A DNA stretch of 52,985 nucleotides, taken from the NCBI GenBank assembly GCA_002365595.1, contig DFAM01000006.1:1-52985 (forward strand). The letters are read 5' to 3'. Shown one piece after another: positions 1 to 9,488 of the stretch. This DNA comes from Acinetobacter sp. UBA3106. Its GTDB lineage: Bacteria > Pseudomonadota > Gammaproteobacteria > Pseudomonadales > Moraxellaceae. Position numbers and translations under genes: made by a program. Numbering within the stretch: position 1 is the stretch's first letter; every line of letters begins with the position of its first letter. The notes under the pieces were generated by a model. It made no database searches. It saw only the letters and a program-made list of their open reading frames with translations, and was not told where the DNA came from.

Positions 1-25
1 ATTTCTACTTGGGAATAACACCCCA

Positions 26-60
26 TAAAAAAAACCACCCGATTTTTCAATCAGATGGTT
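26..60 (-). terminator. Intrinsic terminator of pta
   Basis: Read on the minus strand, a 12-pair stem with a four-base loop is followed by a run of eight T. Two of the pairs are G-U and form only in minus-strand RNA, which fits termination of the ackA-pta transcript just after the pta stop codon. Confidence 0.8.
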
Positions 61-81
61 CGGAAAACTTGAATTAAAAAA

Positions 82-2223
82 TTATTGAGCAGCTTGCTGC
101 TCTGCCTGAATCGCAGTCAAAGCAATTGTGAATACAATATCATCCACCAAAGCACCACGTGACAAGTCATTCACCGGTTTATTTAAACCTTGCAGCATTG
201 GGCCTACACTCACCACATTTGCAGCACGTTGTACTGCTTTATAGGTGGTGTTGCCGGTATTCAAGTCAGGGAAAATAAATACATTGGCACGACCGGCAAC
301 TGGTGAGCCAGGAGCTTTAGATTGACCGACACTTTCAACTGATGCTGCATCGTATTGCAATGGACCATCAATCAATAAGTCTGGACGGCGTTGCTTGGCA
401 ATTTCAGTGGCTTTCGCAACTTTTTCTACATCGGCACCTGCACCAGAGGTACCGGTTGAATACGAAATCATGGCAATGCGCGGGTCAATACCAAATGCTT
501 TGGCAGAGTCGGCAGACTGAATTGCAATTTCTGCCAGTTGTTCTGCATCTGGGTCCGGATTGATGGCACAGTCACCATAAACATAGACTTCATCCGGTAG
601 CAGCATAAAGAACACAGAAGATACCAGTGAGTAATCTGGTGCGGTCTTAATTAGCTGAAATGCAGGACGAACCGTATTGGCAGTGGTATGTACCGCACCC
701 GACACTAAGCCGTCGACTTGAGCCAGAGCCAGCATCATGGTACCCAGTACCACGGTATCTTGCAGCTGTTCACGTGCCTGCAATTCGTTGAGCTTGCCTT
801 TACGTAGCTCGACCATTTTCTCGACATAATTTTCGCGAATCAGGTCTGGATCCAGAATTTCTAAATCATGCGGTAATTCAATTCCACGTGCTTTAGCGGC
901 CTCAACCACAGCTTCAGGTTTTGCCAGCAGAATGCAGTGGGCAATCCCACGAGATTGACAGATTGCTGCTGCTTGAATAGTACGCGGTTCATCCCCTTCT
1001 GGAAGGACAATACGCTTTTTCGCCGCAATTGATTTTTGCACCAGTTCATGACGGAATGCAGAAGGGGACAAACGTGCTTTGTATGAACCATTGATCAGCT
1101 GAGCAATCCAGTCCGCATTAATATGGCTAGACACGAAGCGTGAAACTTGTTCTGCACGCTCGATATCATCGACTGGAATTTCATTGCTGAGATTTGCGAG
1201 ACTTTGCGCAGTTTCAAAAGCACTTAATTCAGTATGCAGAACCGGTAAGCCATGGTTCATGGCCGACTGGCAAAATGCTAAAACAGCGGGATTCGGCTCA
1301 GCATATTCAGTTAAAACCAATCCTGCCAAAGGAATACCATTACTGCTGGCCAGACTGCTGGCCAATAAAACGTCAATTCGGTCAGCGGCACTAATAATTA
1401 GTTCGCCTGCAACAAACTTAGTCAGTTCATGTTCTATATTTGCAGTGATGAGGCTGCTGTGTAACATGCGACGTGTGGCTGCTTCACCCTGGTTAATCCA
1501 GCTTGCTGAAATATGGGCTGCCAGGTCGGAAATACGGGGCACACTCAAGGTGTTACTGAAAGGAACCAGGCCAATCACGGGCAGTTTTTCAGAACCAATA
1601 TGGGCATGGGTTTTTTGAATTTGTGCAGCAAATTTGTTGGTATCACTAATTAAACGCAAGTTTGGATTAAACGTGACTGGGATTTCTGCTGAATCTTTGG
1701 CTAAGCCTTTGGTTCGCATAAACAATACGCCAGCATTACGGGTAGAGGCTGCTCCACCCAAATAGCGTAATTGATTTTCAACTTTTTCTGCCGCAACTTC
1801 AGGTTTGTTGATGTCTGCATTGCTGACAATAATGACTTTAGCATCCAGTGCTTGAGCTAATGTCGCATTCAGTTCTGCAGCAAAGGCATCACGATGATTT
1901 GGAACCAAACCTTCCACAATAATCAGGTCATGCTTTTTGGCAATTTGGCGGTGCAAATGAACAGCCTGTTCAAGCAATTCATCAGTTTCACCTAAGCTGA
2001 GCTGCTGAGTGAGACGAGTATAAGGAATCGGTTCTACCGTTCCACTATTCGATAAATGACGGTAAAGTGCGGTTGAGCGATCAAAGTCTTGCTGCGGTTC
2101 TTGTGAAAAAGGTTTCAGAAAACCAGCTTTTATGCCTTGGCATTCCAAAGCATAGATTAAGCCTAGGCCGGCCGAAGTTAAGCCTACACCTTCCCCAGTT
2201 GGCACGAGTAAAATTGTTTTCAT
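82..2223 (-). CDS. pta: Phosphate acetyltransferase
   Basis: Interconverts acetyl-CoA plus phosphate with acetyl phosphate plus CoA, and with acetate kinase links acetate to central metabolism in the cytoplasm. The 713 residues match the long enterobacterial-type enzyme: an N-terminal BioD-like P-loop domain (PTGEGVGLTS near residue 8), a middle DRTGG-type region, and the catalytic PTA/PTB domain from about residue 390, with SYSTGTSGAGADVEKV near 584. The ATG start follows the ackA stop after 53 bases, so the two genes form an operon with ackA first. A terminator follows the stop codon. Assignment is by family recognition and the ackA neighbour, and is secure. Confidence 0.97.
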   Translation of the reverse strand: MKTILLVPTGEGVGLTSAGLGLIYALECQGIKAGFLKPFSQEPQQDFDRSTALYRHLSNSGTVEPIPYTRLTQQLSLGETDELLEQAVHLHRQIAKKHDLIIVEGLVPNHRDAFAAELNATLAQALDAKVIIVSNADINKPEVAAEKVENQLRYLGGAASTRNAGVLFMRTKGLAKDSAEIPVTFNPNLRLISDTNKFAAQIQKTHAHIGSEKLPVIGLVPFSNTLSVPRISDLAAHISASWINQGEAATRRMLHSSLITANIEHELTKFVAGELIISAADRIDVLLASSLASSNGIPLAGLVLTEYAEPNPAVLAFCQSAMNHGLPVLHTELSAFETAQSLANLSNEIPVDDIERAEQVSRFVSSHINADWIAQLINGSYKARLSPSAFRHELVQKSIAAKKRIVLPEGDEPRTIQAAAICQSRGIAHCILLAKPEAVVEAAKARGIELPHDLEILDPDLIRENYVEKMVELRKGKLNELQAREQLQDTVVLGTMMLALAQVDGLVSGAVHTTANTVRPAFQLIKTAPDYSLVSSVFFMLLPDEVYVYGDCAINPDPDAEQLAEIAIQSADSAKAFGIDPRIAMISYSTGTSGAGADVEKVAKATEIAKQRRPDLLIDGPLQYDAASVESVGQSKAPGSPVAGRANVFIFPDLNTGNTTYKAVQRAANVVSVGPMLQGLNKPVNDLSRGALVDDIVFTIALTAIQAEQQAAQ

Positions 2224-2276
2224 AGTTTGATTCTAAATAAAAGGATGAATAATCGCATTGTAAAATATGCGATGAC

Positions 2277-3500
2277 TTAAGCCATCGCTACATCTGCTTC
2301 AGACTTTTTTGCCGTTGCCTGACTCACCTCGCCTTTTACAACGTGCGCAGTCTCTTTGGCAATACGGCCTTCTTCATCGGTTGGAATGACCCAAATTTGA
2401 GGGCCTGTGCCTGTATCAATACGACCTTCTGTACCGCGTTTCAAATTATCGTTTTGTTCTTTGCTTAAGTTGAAACCGAAATGAGGTAGGTAAGCCATGG
2501 TTTTTTCACGGATATACGCCGAGTTCTCGCCAATACCACCGGTAAAGAACAGACCATCCAGACGTGGCAAGCCACAGCTCAATGCAGCCAAAGATTTAGC
2601 AAGACGGTAGCAGAATACTTCAATCGCAATCGTGGCATCTTCATTGCCTTGTTCTGAGGCTTCAATCAGGGTACGCATGTCATTTGAAAGATTGTTTGAT
2701 AAACCCAGCAAACCACTTTCTTTGTTTAGCATCTTGTCAATTTTATAGACATCCCAACCCAGGTTACTGGCAAGAAAGCTGTGTAAGCTTGGGTCGACAT
2801 CACCGCTACGGGTGCCCATCACAATGCCTTCAAGTGGGGTTAAGCCCATTGAAGTATCGACACTTTGACCATTCCAGATCGCACAGGTCGAGCTACCATT
2901 ACCCAAGTGTGCCGTTAACCAGCCACCTTGTTTAAAGCTGCCCGCCAATTCTGAACCACGTTCAGATACATAAGCATGGCTGGTACCGTGGAAGCCGTAA
3001 CGACGTACATTGTGCTCGGTATATAAGAATTTTGGCAATGCATAACGGAACGCGTGTTCCGGCATGGTTTGGTGGAATGCGGTATCAAATACGGCTACTT
3101 GCGGCAAGTCCGGGAAAAGACGTTGGGTGGCTTCAATACCGACTAAATGCGCAGGGTTGTGTAGCGGTGCAAGTGGCGTCGCTGCACGAATTTTTTCAAT
3201 AATGTCGTCAGTCAGTAATTCAGCTTTGGTGAGCGTGCCACCATGGACAATACGATGACCGATGGCATCAGGCTTATAGTTGGCTAGACGCGCCAAACCG
3301 ACTTCAAGCGCTTCTTTATGATCAGCATTGGGAATACGAATATCAACAGGTTCATTGCCTACTGTCACGCCTTTAATACGTGCTTCAGGTGTACCTAAGT
3401 TTTCAGCTAAACCATGGATGCGGAATTCTTGGTCTTCAAGCAATAATGCAAACTTAATTGAAGATGACCCACAATTGATGACTAATACTGATTTAGGCAT
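2277..3500 (-). CDS. ackA: Acetate kinase
   Basis: Transfers phosphate between ATP and acetate, giving acetyl phosphate, the substrate of the downstream pta product. The 407-residue protein has the acetate kinase N-terminal signature (VINCGSSSIKF), the FHGTSHAYVS block and the HLGNGSS nucleotide-binding motif of the ASKHA fold. The start codon is preceded by AAGGA seven bases upstream. It is the first gene of the ackA-pta operon, with its promoter in the 313-base gap upstream. The C-terminal tail, ending in an alanine/lysine-rich stretch, is slightly longer than in the E. coli enzyme. Confidence 0.97.
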   Translation of the reverse strand: MPKSVLVINCGSSSIKFALLLEDQEFRIHGLAENLGTPEARIKGVTVGNEPVDIRIPNADHKEALEVGLARLANYKPDAIGHRIVHGGTLTKAELLTDDIIEKIRAATPLAPLHNPAHLVGIEATQRLFPDLPQVAVFDTAFHQTMPEHAFRYALPKFLYTEHNVRRYGFHGTSHAYVSERGSELAGSFKQGGWLTAHLGNGSSTCAIWNGQSVDTSMGLTPLEGIVMGTRSGDVDPSLHSFLASNLGWDVYKIDKMLNKESGLLGLSNNLSNDMRTLIEASEQGNEDATIAIEVFCYRLAKSLAALSCGLPRLDGLFFTGGIGENSAYIREKTMAYLPHFGFNLSKEQNDNLKRGTEGRIDTGTGPQIWVIPTDEEGRIAKETAHVVKGEVSQATAKKSEADVAMA

Positions 3501-3813
3501 GAGGTATTCCTTAACTAAAAATTTTCGTACTTGAATTGTTGTATTACCCGTGATCGTCGATATTCATTTTAGTATGCATCTTTCGATCTGTTTAATAGTT
3601 GTACCATGAGCTTTTTTATTGTCACAAGCTAGACTTTAGGAGATTAGACTTAAGCACTATCGACCGCTAAAACAATAATAATTAAAATTTATCAGTTGAT
3701 AGTTTTCATTTATTAATAAAATAGTACTGAATCATCAGTTGTCTATTTTGCATTTATACCCAGCCTAGCATGTACATGCCAACTTGAGCAGAGCATAAAG
3801 GTTATTTTAATGC
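3501..3813. other. Intergenic region upstream of ackA
   Basis: This 313-base A+T-rich gap should hold the ackA promoter, read leftward, and the end of the upstream small membrane-protein transcript. It contains two perfect 12-base palindromes, TTTATTAATAAA at 3709-3720 and GCATGTACATGC at 3768-3779. Either could be a protein-binding site. I see no convincing ORF, tRNA or strong terminator. Confidence 0.5.
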
Positions 3814-4215
3814 CTACTTTTGATATTTTATTTCTGACCAGCGTACGATGACATAAGCAATCAACGCCACCATAAAAAACACCAGCATCATCCAGGCCAA
3901 ACCTTGTAATGTTTCAATAATCGTCCGGTAAATTTCCAGTACCCAACGCTCTTGGGTCAGTTCAATCACAATTTTCTTGTCATTTTCCGTGTAAGTCAGC
4001 GGGGTGATGTATTTTTCCATATCATAAATACGGATGCCTGACGAAGTGCCGACCACCATGCCAGCAAATTTGGTGTATTTTGCCCAAGCTTCATGAATCG
4101 GATCGTGAATGATGCGGGCCAGAATGGCGTTAATAGAATTAGAAAAAATTTTCATTACTGCAAAAGACACCAGCAATGCCAGTAAGAAGGTACAAATGAT
4201 CAAATAATAAAACAT
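3814..4215 (-). CDS. Small membrane protein of unknown function
   Basis: I do not recognise this family. The 133-residue protein has a hydrophobic segment at the N-terminus (about residues 4-24), a polar middle of about 75 residues, and a second hydrophobic segment (about 103-125) ending in a basic tail. This suggests an inner-membrane protein with two spans. The start is well supported by AAGGGG a few bases upstream. It lies on the same strand between proA and ackA, but gaps of 126 and 313 bases argue against tight coupling. No catalytic motif is visible. Confidence 0.75.
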   Translation of the reverse strand: MFYYLIICTFLLALLVSFAVMKIFSNSINAILARIIHDPIHEAWAKYTKFAGMVVGTSSGIRIYDMEKYITPLTYTENDKKIVIELTQERWVLEIYRTIIETLQGLAWMMLVFFMVALIAYVIVRWSEIKYQK

Positions 4216-4341
4216 GCGATTTCCCCTTTATCTTTCTCATTATTTTTATCATGTTACGAAATTTAAGACAGGGATAATGTAGTGACTGTGTTCAGCCTCA
4301 TGCTTGAAGCTGAACACTGAAATATACTTTAAATAGGAGAA

Positions 4342-5607
4342 TTACTGGCGAATTTGACCATCACCAAACACAACCCATTTTTGTGACGTCAGACCTTCCA
4401 GACCGACTGGACCACGAGCATGAATTTTATCGGTGGAAATACCAATTTCAGCACCCAAACCATATTCAAAACCGTCAGCAAAACGGGTAGAGGCATTAAT
4501 CATCACTGAACTTGAATCGACACGAGCCAGGAACTGGCGAGCAAGACTATAGTTTTCAGTAATGATGGCATCGGTATGATGTGAACCATATTTGTTGATA
4601 TGATCAATCGCTTCATCAATCCCGCTCACCACTTTAACCGCCAAAATTGGACCTAAATATTCAGTGTACCAATCTTCTTCGCTGGCCGGTTTTACGCTTG
4701 AACCGAGAATGCGCTGGGTTTCACGGCAGCCGCGCAGTTCAACCTGTTTTTCTGCATACAGTTCAGCAATGCTTGGCAAGAAATCTTCAGCAACCTTCTC
4801 ATCAACCAGCAAGGTTTCCATGGCATTACATACGCCATAACGATGGGTTTTTGCATTCAGTGCGATCGGCAGGGCTTTTTGCAAATCAGCCTGTGCTTCA
4901 ACAAAGACATGGCAATTACCATCTAAATGTTTAATTACCGGAATACGAGCTTCATTACTAACCCGTTCAATCAGTCCTTTGCCTCCACGTGGAACAATGA
5001 CATCCACATATTCAGACATGGTAATCAGGTGGCCGACTGCAGCACGATCTGCAGTATTAATCACCTGTACCGAAGTTTCAGGTAAGCCTGAAGCTTTTAA
5101 GCCATGTTGAATGGCGTTGGCAATGGCTTTATTGGATTCTAGCGCTTCCGAACCACCACGCAAAATAATGGCATTGCCTGACTTCAAAGCCAGTGAAGCA
5201 GCTTCCAGAGTAACGTTTGGACGTGATTCATAAATCATGCCGACAACACCCAAAGGCACACGCATTTTTCCGAGCTGAATGCCTGAAGGACGGTAAGCCA
5301 GATCCGTGATTTCACCAATCGGGTCAACCAGATTCATGACATCTTTCAAGCCATGCAGCATGCCTTTAAAGCGGCTGGGGGTAAGTTCTAAACGATCAAG
5401 TAATGCACTATCCAAATGATTGTTACGACCTTTGGTCATATCGATTTGGTTGGCCGCCAGAATTGCAGCTTCACTGTCTTGTAATGCAGTGTAAATTGCA
5501 GATAAGGCATTGTTTTTTGTTTGGGTAGAAGCGCTTGCTAACACGCGAGAAGCTTGGCGTGCCTGTTGTCCTACCGTTTGCATATATTGTTCAATCGAAT
5601 CTTGCAT
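4342..5607 (-). CDS. proA: Gamma-glutamyl phosphate reductase
   Basis: Second step of proline synthesis: NADPH-dependent reduction of gamma-glutamyl phosphate to glutamate-5-semialdehyde. The 421 residues show the aldehyde-dehydrogenase-like fold of the family, with the catalytic cysteine in YGVCNAMETLLV and a conserved block at MIYESRPNVTLEAASLAL. Length is normal. The partner kinase proB is not adjacent. The other proline gene in the window, proC, is more than 30 kb away, so the pathway is scattered here. Confident by family recognition. Confidence 0.97.
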   Translation of the reverse strand: MQDSIEQYMQTVGQQARQASRVLASASTQTKNNALSAIYTALQDSEAAILAANQIDMTKGRNNHLDSALLDRLELTPSRFKGMLHGLKDVMNLVDPIGEITDLAYRPSGIQLGKMRVPLGVVGMIYESRPNVTLEAASLALKSGNAIILRGGSEALESNKAIANAIQHGLKASGLPETSVQVINTADRAAVGHLITMSEYVDVIVPRGGKGLIERVSNEARIPVIKHLDGNCHVFVEAQADLQKALPIALNAKTHRYGVCNAMETLLVDEKVAEDFLPSIAELYAEKQVELRGCRETQRILGSSVKPASEEDWYTEYLGPILAVKVVSGIDEAIDHINKYGSHHTDAIITENYSLARQFLARVDSSSVMINASTRFADGFEYGLGAEIGISTDKIHARGPVGLEGLTSQKWVVFGDGQIRQ

Positions 5608-5910
5608 AGCGGTTTGATCACTTAGAAATTACACCTTCGATAGTAACAGTCTGGAACCCGACAATGAAGCATCTGCTCAGAAAAAAGTCCCTGAAACTTT
5701 CCGGCTGTTAATATTTTGAAATCCTTTTATAGGTAAATTTAGATAAGTGGTCATAGAATCAGTTGCTTGAGTCAGCATCCTCTGTATATTATGAAATAAT
5801 AAAGACAGTGACGTCTGATAATTACAGCGAAGAATGGAAGCAGTATGGCGCAGAAATTCTATATTTATTTTCTTGCAAAATAACAATAAGGCAAGAATGG
5901 AGGAAGGGAT
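5608..5910. other. Divergent intergenic region proA / hydrolase-PilZ
   Basis: This 303-base gap lies between the divergent proA and alpha/beta hydrolase genes and must carry both promoters. Small ORFs here on either strand are not supported by ribosome-binding sites or recognisable protein features. The only clear element is the GGAGG site at 5899-5903 in front of the hydrolase gene. Confidence 0.45.
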
Positions 5911-7242
5911 ATGAATTCCATGATCCAAATGGACTCGGAAGTAGAAGAATCAAACTCAAATTTTGGTTTTTTTGATCTTTACCATAGGAACAGTTTTAAA
6001 GAACCAGCCCGTACCACATGGATTGATGGCTGGAAAATTGAATATATGGCAATTGCTCAGCCAGAAACCATTCACAACACCCCAATTGTCATTGTGGGTG
6101 GGGCATTCCAAAATTTTAATTCTTATAAGTATTGTGTTGAACAATTACTGAGTGCCGGGCCAATCATTTTAATTGATCTGCCTTCCATGGGTGCCAATCA
6201 ACAAATTACCAATCGCGATACCGGCATTTCTGCAGGAACACTGGAATTACCTGATTTGGCTCGTATGCTCGGTGAATGGCTAGATGTAGAAAATCTTCCC
6301 AAAGTTTCAGTCATGGGGATGTCTTTAGGCTCTGTGGTGGCTTCAGGTTTAGCACATCAACGTCCTGAATTGATTGATCGAATGATCTTGATGGGCGTGA
6401 TGCAAAAGACCCGTAAAAGCTGGCGTATGTTGCTGGAAGAGTCTTTACATTTAATGAATGAACAGCGCATGGATGAGTTTGGTCAGGCAGTGATTTTGTA
6501 TCTGGTCAATCACGCCAAAATCGATCAAACCCGCATGTCACCAACAGCAAAGCGTTTGTTCTTTAAACAGATGGCGGAATTTACTGCAACCGAGCAAGAC
6601 CGCTATGAAATCAACTGTAGCCGGTTATTGCGTTTAACCGATGTACCCATTCCGCAATGTAAAGTCCTGGTGGCATGTGGACAATACGACAGCTTTACCT
6701 TGCCGCATGAAAATGCCAATTTTGCTTTGCAATGTCCAGATATGGAATTTGCCATGATTGCCAATGCCGACCATGTACCGCAATTACAGCGCCGTAAAGA
6801 AACCATGGGTCTGTTTGCAACATTCCTGCAAGGGAAATCTATTCATGAGGTAGAAGGGATTATCCCGATGACACGTGCACAGCTGCTGACTCTGGAGCGC
6901 CGTGGCGAAGAACGTATTGCTGTACAAAAACCAATGACTGTATTGACGCATCGTCATTCAGATTTGCAATTGTCTACCCGTATTGTGGATTTAAACTTTT
7001 TTGGCGTTTTACTGGAGTTTACTTCTGGATTGGCAGAAAAAGCTGGACAGTACCCACGTGACTTGGCTCTGCATCTGGAAGATGAAGAAGGCCAATTTAA
7101 AATTGAGTGCTTAATTTTCGAAGTTCATGCAACACGCGTTCGTGCTTTATTCAAGCATGGCAGTTTTGAGGTGGCTGAACGTTTACTGCGTTATGTGCAA
7201 CGACAAAAAGAAGTGATGACGGTTTTAGAATCAGTCAGTTAG
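5911..7242 (+). CDS. Alpha/beta hydrolase fused to a degenerate PilZ domain
   Basis: A two-domain protein of 443 residues. Residues about 55-305 form an alpha/beta hydrolase with nucleophile elbow GMSLGS (Ser138) and likely acid and base at Asp260 (GQYDSF) and His288 (ADHVPQ). Residues about 328-440 look like a PilZ cyclic-di-GMP-binding domain. RRGEER supplies an RxxxR motif (331-335), but the usual DxSxxG is DLNFFG (360-365), with asparagine in place of serine. The start has a textbook GGAGG seven bases upstream. The substrate is unknown; a lipid or acyl substrate is only a guess. A simple reading is a hydrolase tuned by cyclic-di-GMP or by another ligand of a drifted PilZ domain. It is monocistronic and ends at a bidirectional terminator. 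Confidence 0.8.
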   Translation: MNSMIQMDSEVEESNSNFGFFDLYHRNSFKEPARTTWIDGWKIEYMAIAQPETIHNTPIVIVGGAFQNFNSYKYCVEQLLSAGPIILIDLPSMGANQQITNRDTGISAGTLELPDLARMLGEWLDVENLPKVSVMGMSLGSVVASGLAHQRPELIDRMILMGVMQKTRKSWRMLLEESLHLMNEQRMDEFGQAVILYLVNHAKIDQTRMSPTAKRLFFKQMAEFTATEQDRYEINCSRLLRLTDVPIPQCKVLVACGQYDSFTLPHENANFALQCPDMEFAMIANADHVPQLQRRKETMGLFATFLQGKSIHEVEGIIPMTRAQLLTLERRGEERIAVQKPMTVLTHRHSDLQLSTRIVDLNFFGVLLEFTSGLAEKAGQYPRDLALHLEDEEGQFKIECLIFEVHATRVRALFKHGSFEVAERLLRYVQRQKEVMTVLESVS

Positions 7243-7261
7243 TTTGTGGTTAAGTTGCAAT

Positions 7262-7293
7262 AAAAAACAGCGTTATATAACGCTGTTTTTTTT
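7262..7293. terminator. Bidirectional terminator between convergent genes
   Basis: A perfect palindrome (15 bases each side, centre 7276/7277) with A-run and T-run flanks can end transcription in both directions. The stop codon of the minus-strand methyltransferase (7273-7275) lies inside the stem. Confidence 0.85.
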
Positions 7294-8133
7294 GCTTGCA
7301 TGAATCATCCAGACCAGATCACCCAAATGTTCTTCATCAGAGGGGAAGGGCACAGTCGGATTTTGAAAATACTGCTGCGGTTGTACAATACTGACCTGTT
7401 CGAAACCAGCTTGCTGGAAAAAATCCTGCGCTTGCTGAGGATTAATAAAATGGAAACTGAATGCACTCTTGGACATCCATTTCAGTAATTTGCTGCTGGC
7501 CCAAATAAAATTGGCCAGTTTATTTTTGACTGGTTCTGGATAGATATCGGTCAGGTAATGCAGTTCTTTAAAATTTTGACCGTAACGGTAAATAGCTTGA
7601 AGTAGTTGTAACAACATGTCTTTATTAAAATAGTTGATCAGGCCTTCACTAATCACCACCAAGGGGCGATTCGGATCAAATACGTGAAAAGCCTGTTCAA
7701 AATCAGCCGTGAATAAATCTACGGATAAAACTTCCGGACTATGGACATCAATCTGTCTTAGAGCTTGGGTTTTAACTTTTGCCATATCGGGTAAATCAAG
7801 TTCACGATAATCAATATGGGGAAACTTGTGCCGGAAATTCCAGCCACGCGGAGAAAGTCCGCTGGCAATTTCAAGCACTTGTAAATCCGAGTGTTGTTCA
7901 ATCAGCCGAGTCAGATGCTGATCAATCATGCGGTGGCGTTGTTTCAATGTAGTACGCATACTGCCACCAACAAATTTTTCAGCCCAGCTTTCTAAAGGGT
8001 GAACCAGCTTGGCGAGCATTTTCCCTTTAGAAGTAGCAAAAACGGGATGAGAAATGCCCATGGTGTACCAGATATATCCGGTGTAATGGGCCGTAAATGA
8101 AATATGTCGATGTTCTGAAAGTTGTTGTGTCAT
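7273..8133 (-). CDS. Class I SAM-dependent methyltransferase, LCM-like family
   Basis: Probable S-adenosylmethionine-dependent methyltransferase of 286 residues, resembling the leucine carboxyl methyltransferase-like (PF04072-type) proteins of bacteria. Visible motifs are the SAM-binding loop VLEIASGLSPRGWNF near residue 95, an acidic strand end (YRELDLPDM) and VISEGLINYF near residue 160, a hallmark of this group. The substrate is not known. Bacterial members have been linked to small-molecule or polyketide O-methylation, and nothing adjacent narrows this. AGGA lies a few bases before the ATG. Its stop codon sits within the shared terminator hairpin. Confidence 0.75.
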   Translation of the reverse strand: MTQQLSEHRHISFTAHYTGYIWYTMGISHPVFATSKGKMLAKLVHPLESWAEKFVGGSMRTTLKQRHRMIDQHLTRLIEQHSDLQVLEIASGLSPRGWNFRHKFPHIDYRELDLPDMAKVKTQALRQIDVHSPEVLSVDLFTADFEQAFHVFDPNRPLVVISEGLINYFNKDMLLQLLQAIYRYGQNFKELHYLTDIYPEPVKNKLANFIWASSKLLKWMSKSAFSFHFINPQQAQDFFQQAGFEQVSIVQPQQYFQNPTVPFPSDEEHLGDLVWMIHASKKNSVI

Positions 8134-8234
8134 GTCATCCTGACCTTATCTGTTTTTTTAGTTTTTAATGTATTACTGTTTTCTGTTGGGTTTGTTACCG
8201 AATGAACCTGGCTTATTTGTGTTTATCATAAAGA

Positions 8235-8262
8235 AAAAGGAACACCTTGTCGTGTTCCTTTT
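8235..8262 (-). terminator. Intrinsic terminator of nagZ
   Basis: An 11-pair stem (AAAAGGAACAC and its complement) with a six-base loop, followed on the minus strand by TTTTTCTTT. It lies directly after the nagZ stop codon. Confidence 0.8.
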
Positions 8263-8268
8263 GTCGTA

Positions 8269-9291
8269 TTAATTCAATGATTTTTTAAAGTTTTCGATAC
8301 TATCACGAACTTTTTGCCATTCCGAACCCAAGTCCAAAGATTCTCCAACCGTAATTTCTGGAATTTTCCCTCTCATATGCTCCAGACGTGCCTGGTTAGG
8401 TAAAGGTAAATCACCAATCCCTTCTAATGCTGTACATGCTGCTGAGCGGTCATTACAGACCAGTCCCATATCACAACCGGCTTTAAGTGCAGCCTGAATG
8501 CGTGCATCTGCACCACCGGCAACACAAGCTGCCTGCATGGTTAAATCATCGGAGAACAGCACGCCATCAAAGTTGAGTTGCTGACGCAAAATATTTTGAA
8601 TCCAGTAAGGGGAGAAACCAGCAGGATTTGGATCGACCTGGTCATAAATCACATGCGCAGGCATCAAGGCATCCAGTTGCGGCATGAGCTGAATGAAAGT
8701 CTGCATGTCCTTTTGATAGATTTCCTCATAAGAACGTGAATCGACTGGTGCGGCGATATGCGAGTCTGCCTGAACAGAACCGTGACCCGGGAAATGTTTG
8801 CCAGTATTGGCCATACCTGCACGCTTCATCCCCTTGATGAACGCACTGGCAAGCGGAACAATATCAGCAATGTTTTTGGCAAACCCACGGTCGCCAATGA
8901 CATCGCTGACATCGTTCAAGTCCAGTACCGGTGCAAAACTAAAATCAATACCAACTGCGAGTACTTCCGTAGCCATCAACCAGCCACATTGCTCGGCTAA
9001 ATCAACGGCCTTTTCAGGTTCGGTCAGATAAAGTTCACCCAAACGTCCCATGGCAGGAAGTAAGGTAAAGCCCTGTTTTAAACGCTGTACACGACCACCT
9101 TCCTGATCGACGGCAATTAAAATATCCGGTCTGATACGACGCATATGATCGGTTAAAGCGCGAACTTGTTGTGGTGATTCTATATTTCGTGAAAATAAAA
9201 TCATGCCACCTACTTGCGGTGCTCGTAATAGTTCAATATCTTCTTGAGTAAGTTCTGTGCCAGCGATGTCTAGCATCAATGCGCCAATCAT
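8269..9291 (-). CDS. nagZ: Beta-N-acetylhexosaminidase (peptidoglycan recycling)
   Basis: A cytoplasmic glycoside hydrolase family 3 enzyme that removes N-acetylglucosamine from anhydro-muropeptides during cell-wall recycling. The 340-residue length and single TIM-barrel organisation are typical. Seen in the sequence are AVDQEGGRVQRL near residue 80, KHFPGHG with the adjacent D-H catalytic loop near 165, MPAHVIYD, and VLFSDDLTM near 245 carrying the nucleophile aspartate. In related bacteria NagZ products influence AmpC induction; no ampR is nearby. It is transcribed alone and ends at its own terminator. Confidence 0.95.
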   Translation of the reverse strand: MIGALMLDIAGTELTQEDIELLRAPQVGGMILFSRNIESPQQVRALTDHMRRIRPDILIAVDQEGGRVQRLKQGFTLLPAMGRLGELYLTEPEKAVDLAEQCGWLMATEVLAVGIDFSFAPVLDLNDVSDVIGDRGFAKNIADIVPLASAFIKGMKRAGMANTGKHFPGHGSVQADSHIAAPVDSRSYEEIYQKDMQTFIQLMPQLDALMPAHVIYDQVDPNPAGFSPYWIQNILRQQLNFDGVLFSDDLTMQAACVAGGADARIQAALKAGCDMGLVCNDRSAACTALEGIGDLPLPNQARLEHMRGKIPEITVGESLDLGSEWQKVRDSIENFKKSLN

Positions 9292-9488
9292 ATCGGTGTC
9301 CGTGTTGGAATTTTATAAAGAAAAACAATACCCGAATTCTGCAATGATTTGCTACATTTTGACAGTACAGAATATGATAAAACTACACGACATACATATT
9401 AAGTTGTTTAAGATTTTGAATATACTCGATTCATGTTGAAAAATGACGTTGTAATATTGGTCAAAGACCAAGGAAGTACGAATTATTT

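Noticed and set aside
1184..1618. 144-codon plus-strand ORF inside pta
   Set aside because: Antisense shadow of a conserved gene, without protein-like features.
5677..5928. 83-codon minus-strand ORF in the proA/hydrolase gap
   Set aside because: It runs across the hydrolase ribosome-binding site and start, has no binding site of its own and no coherent protein pattern.
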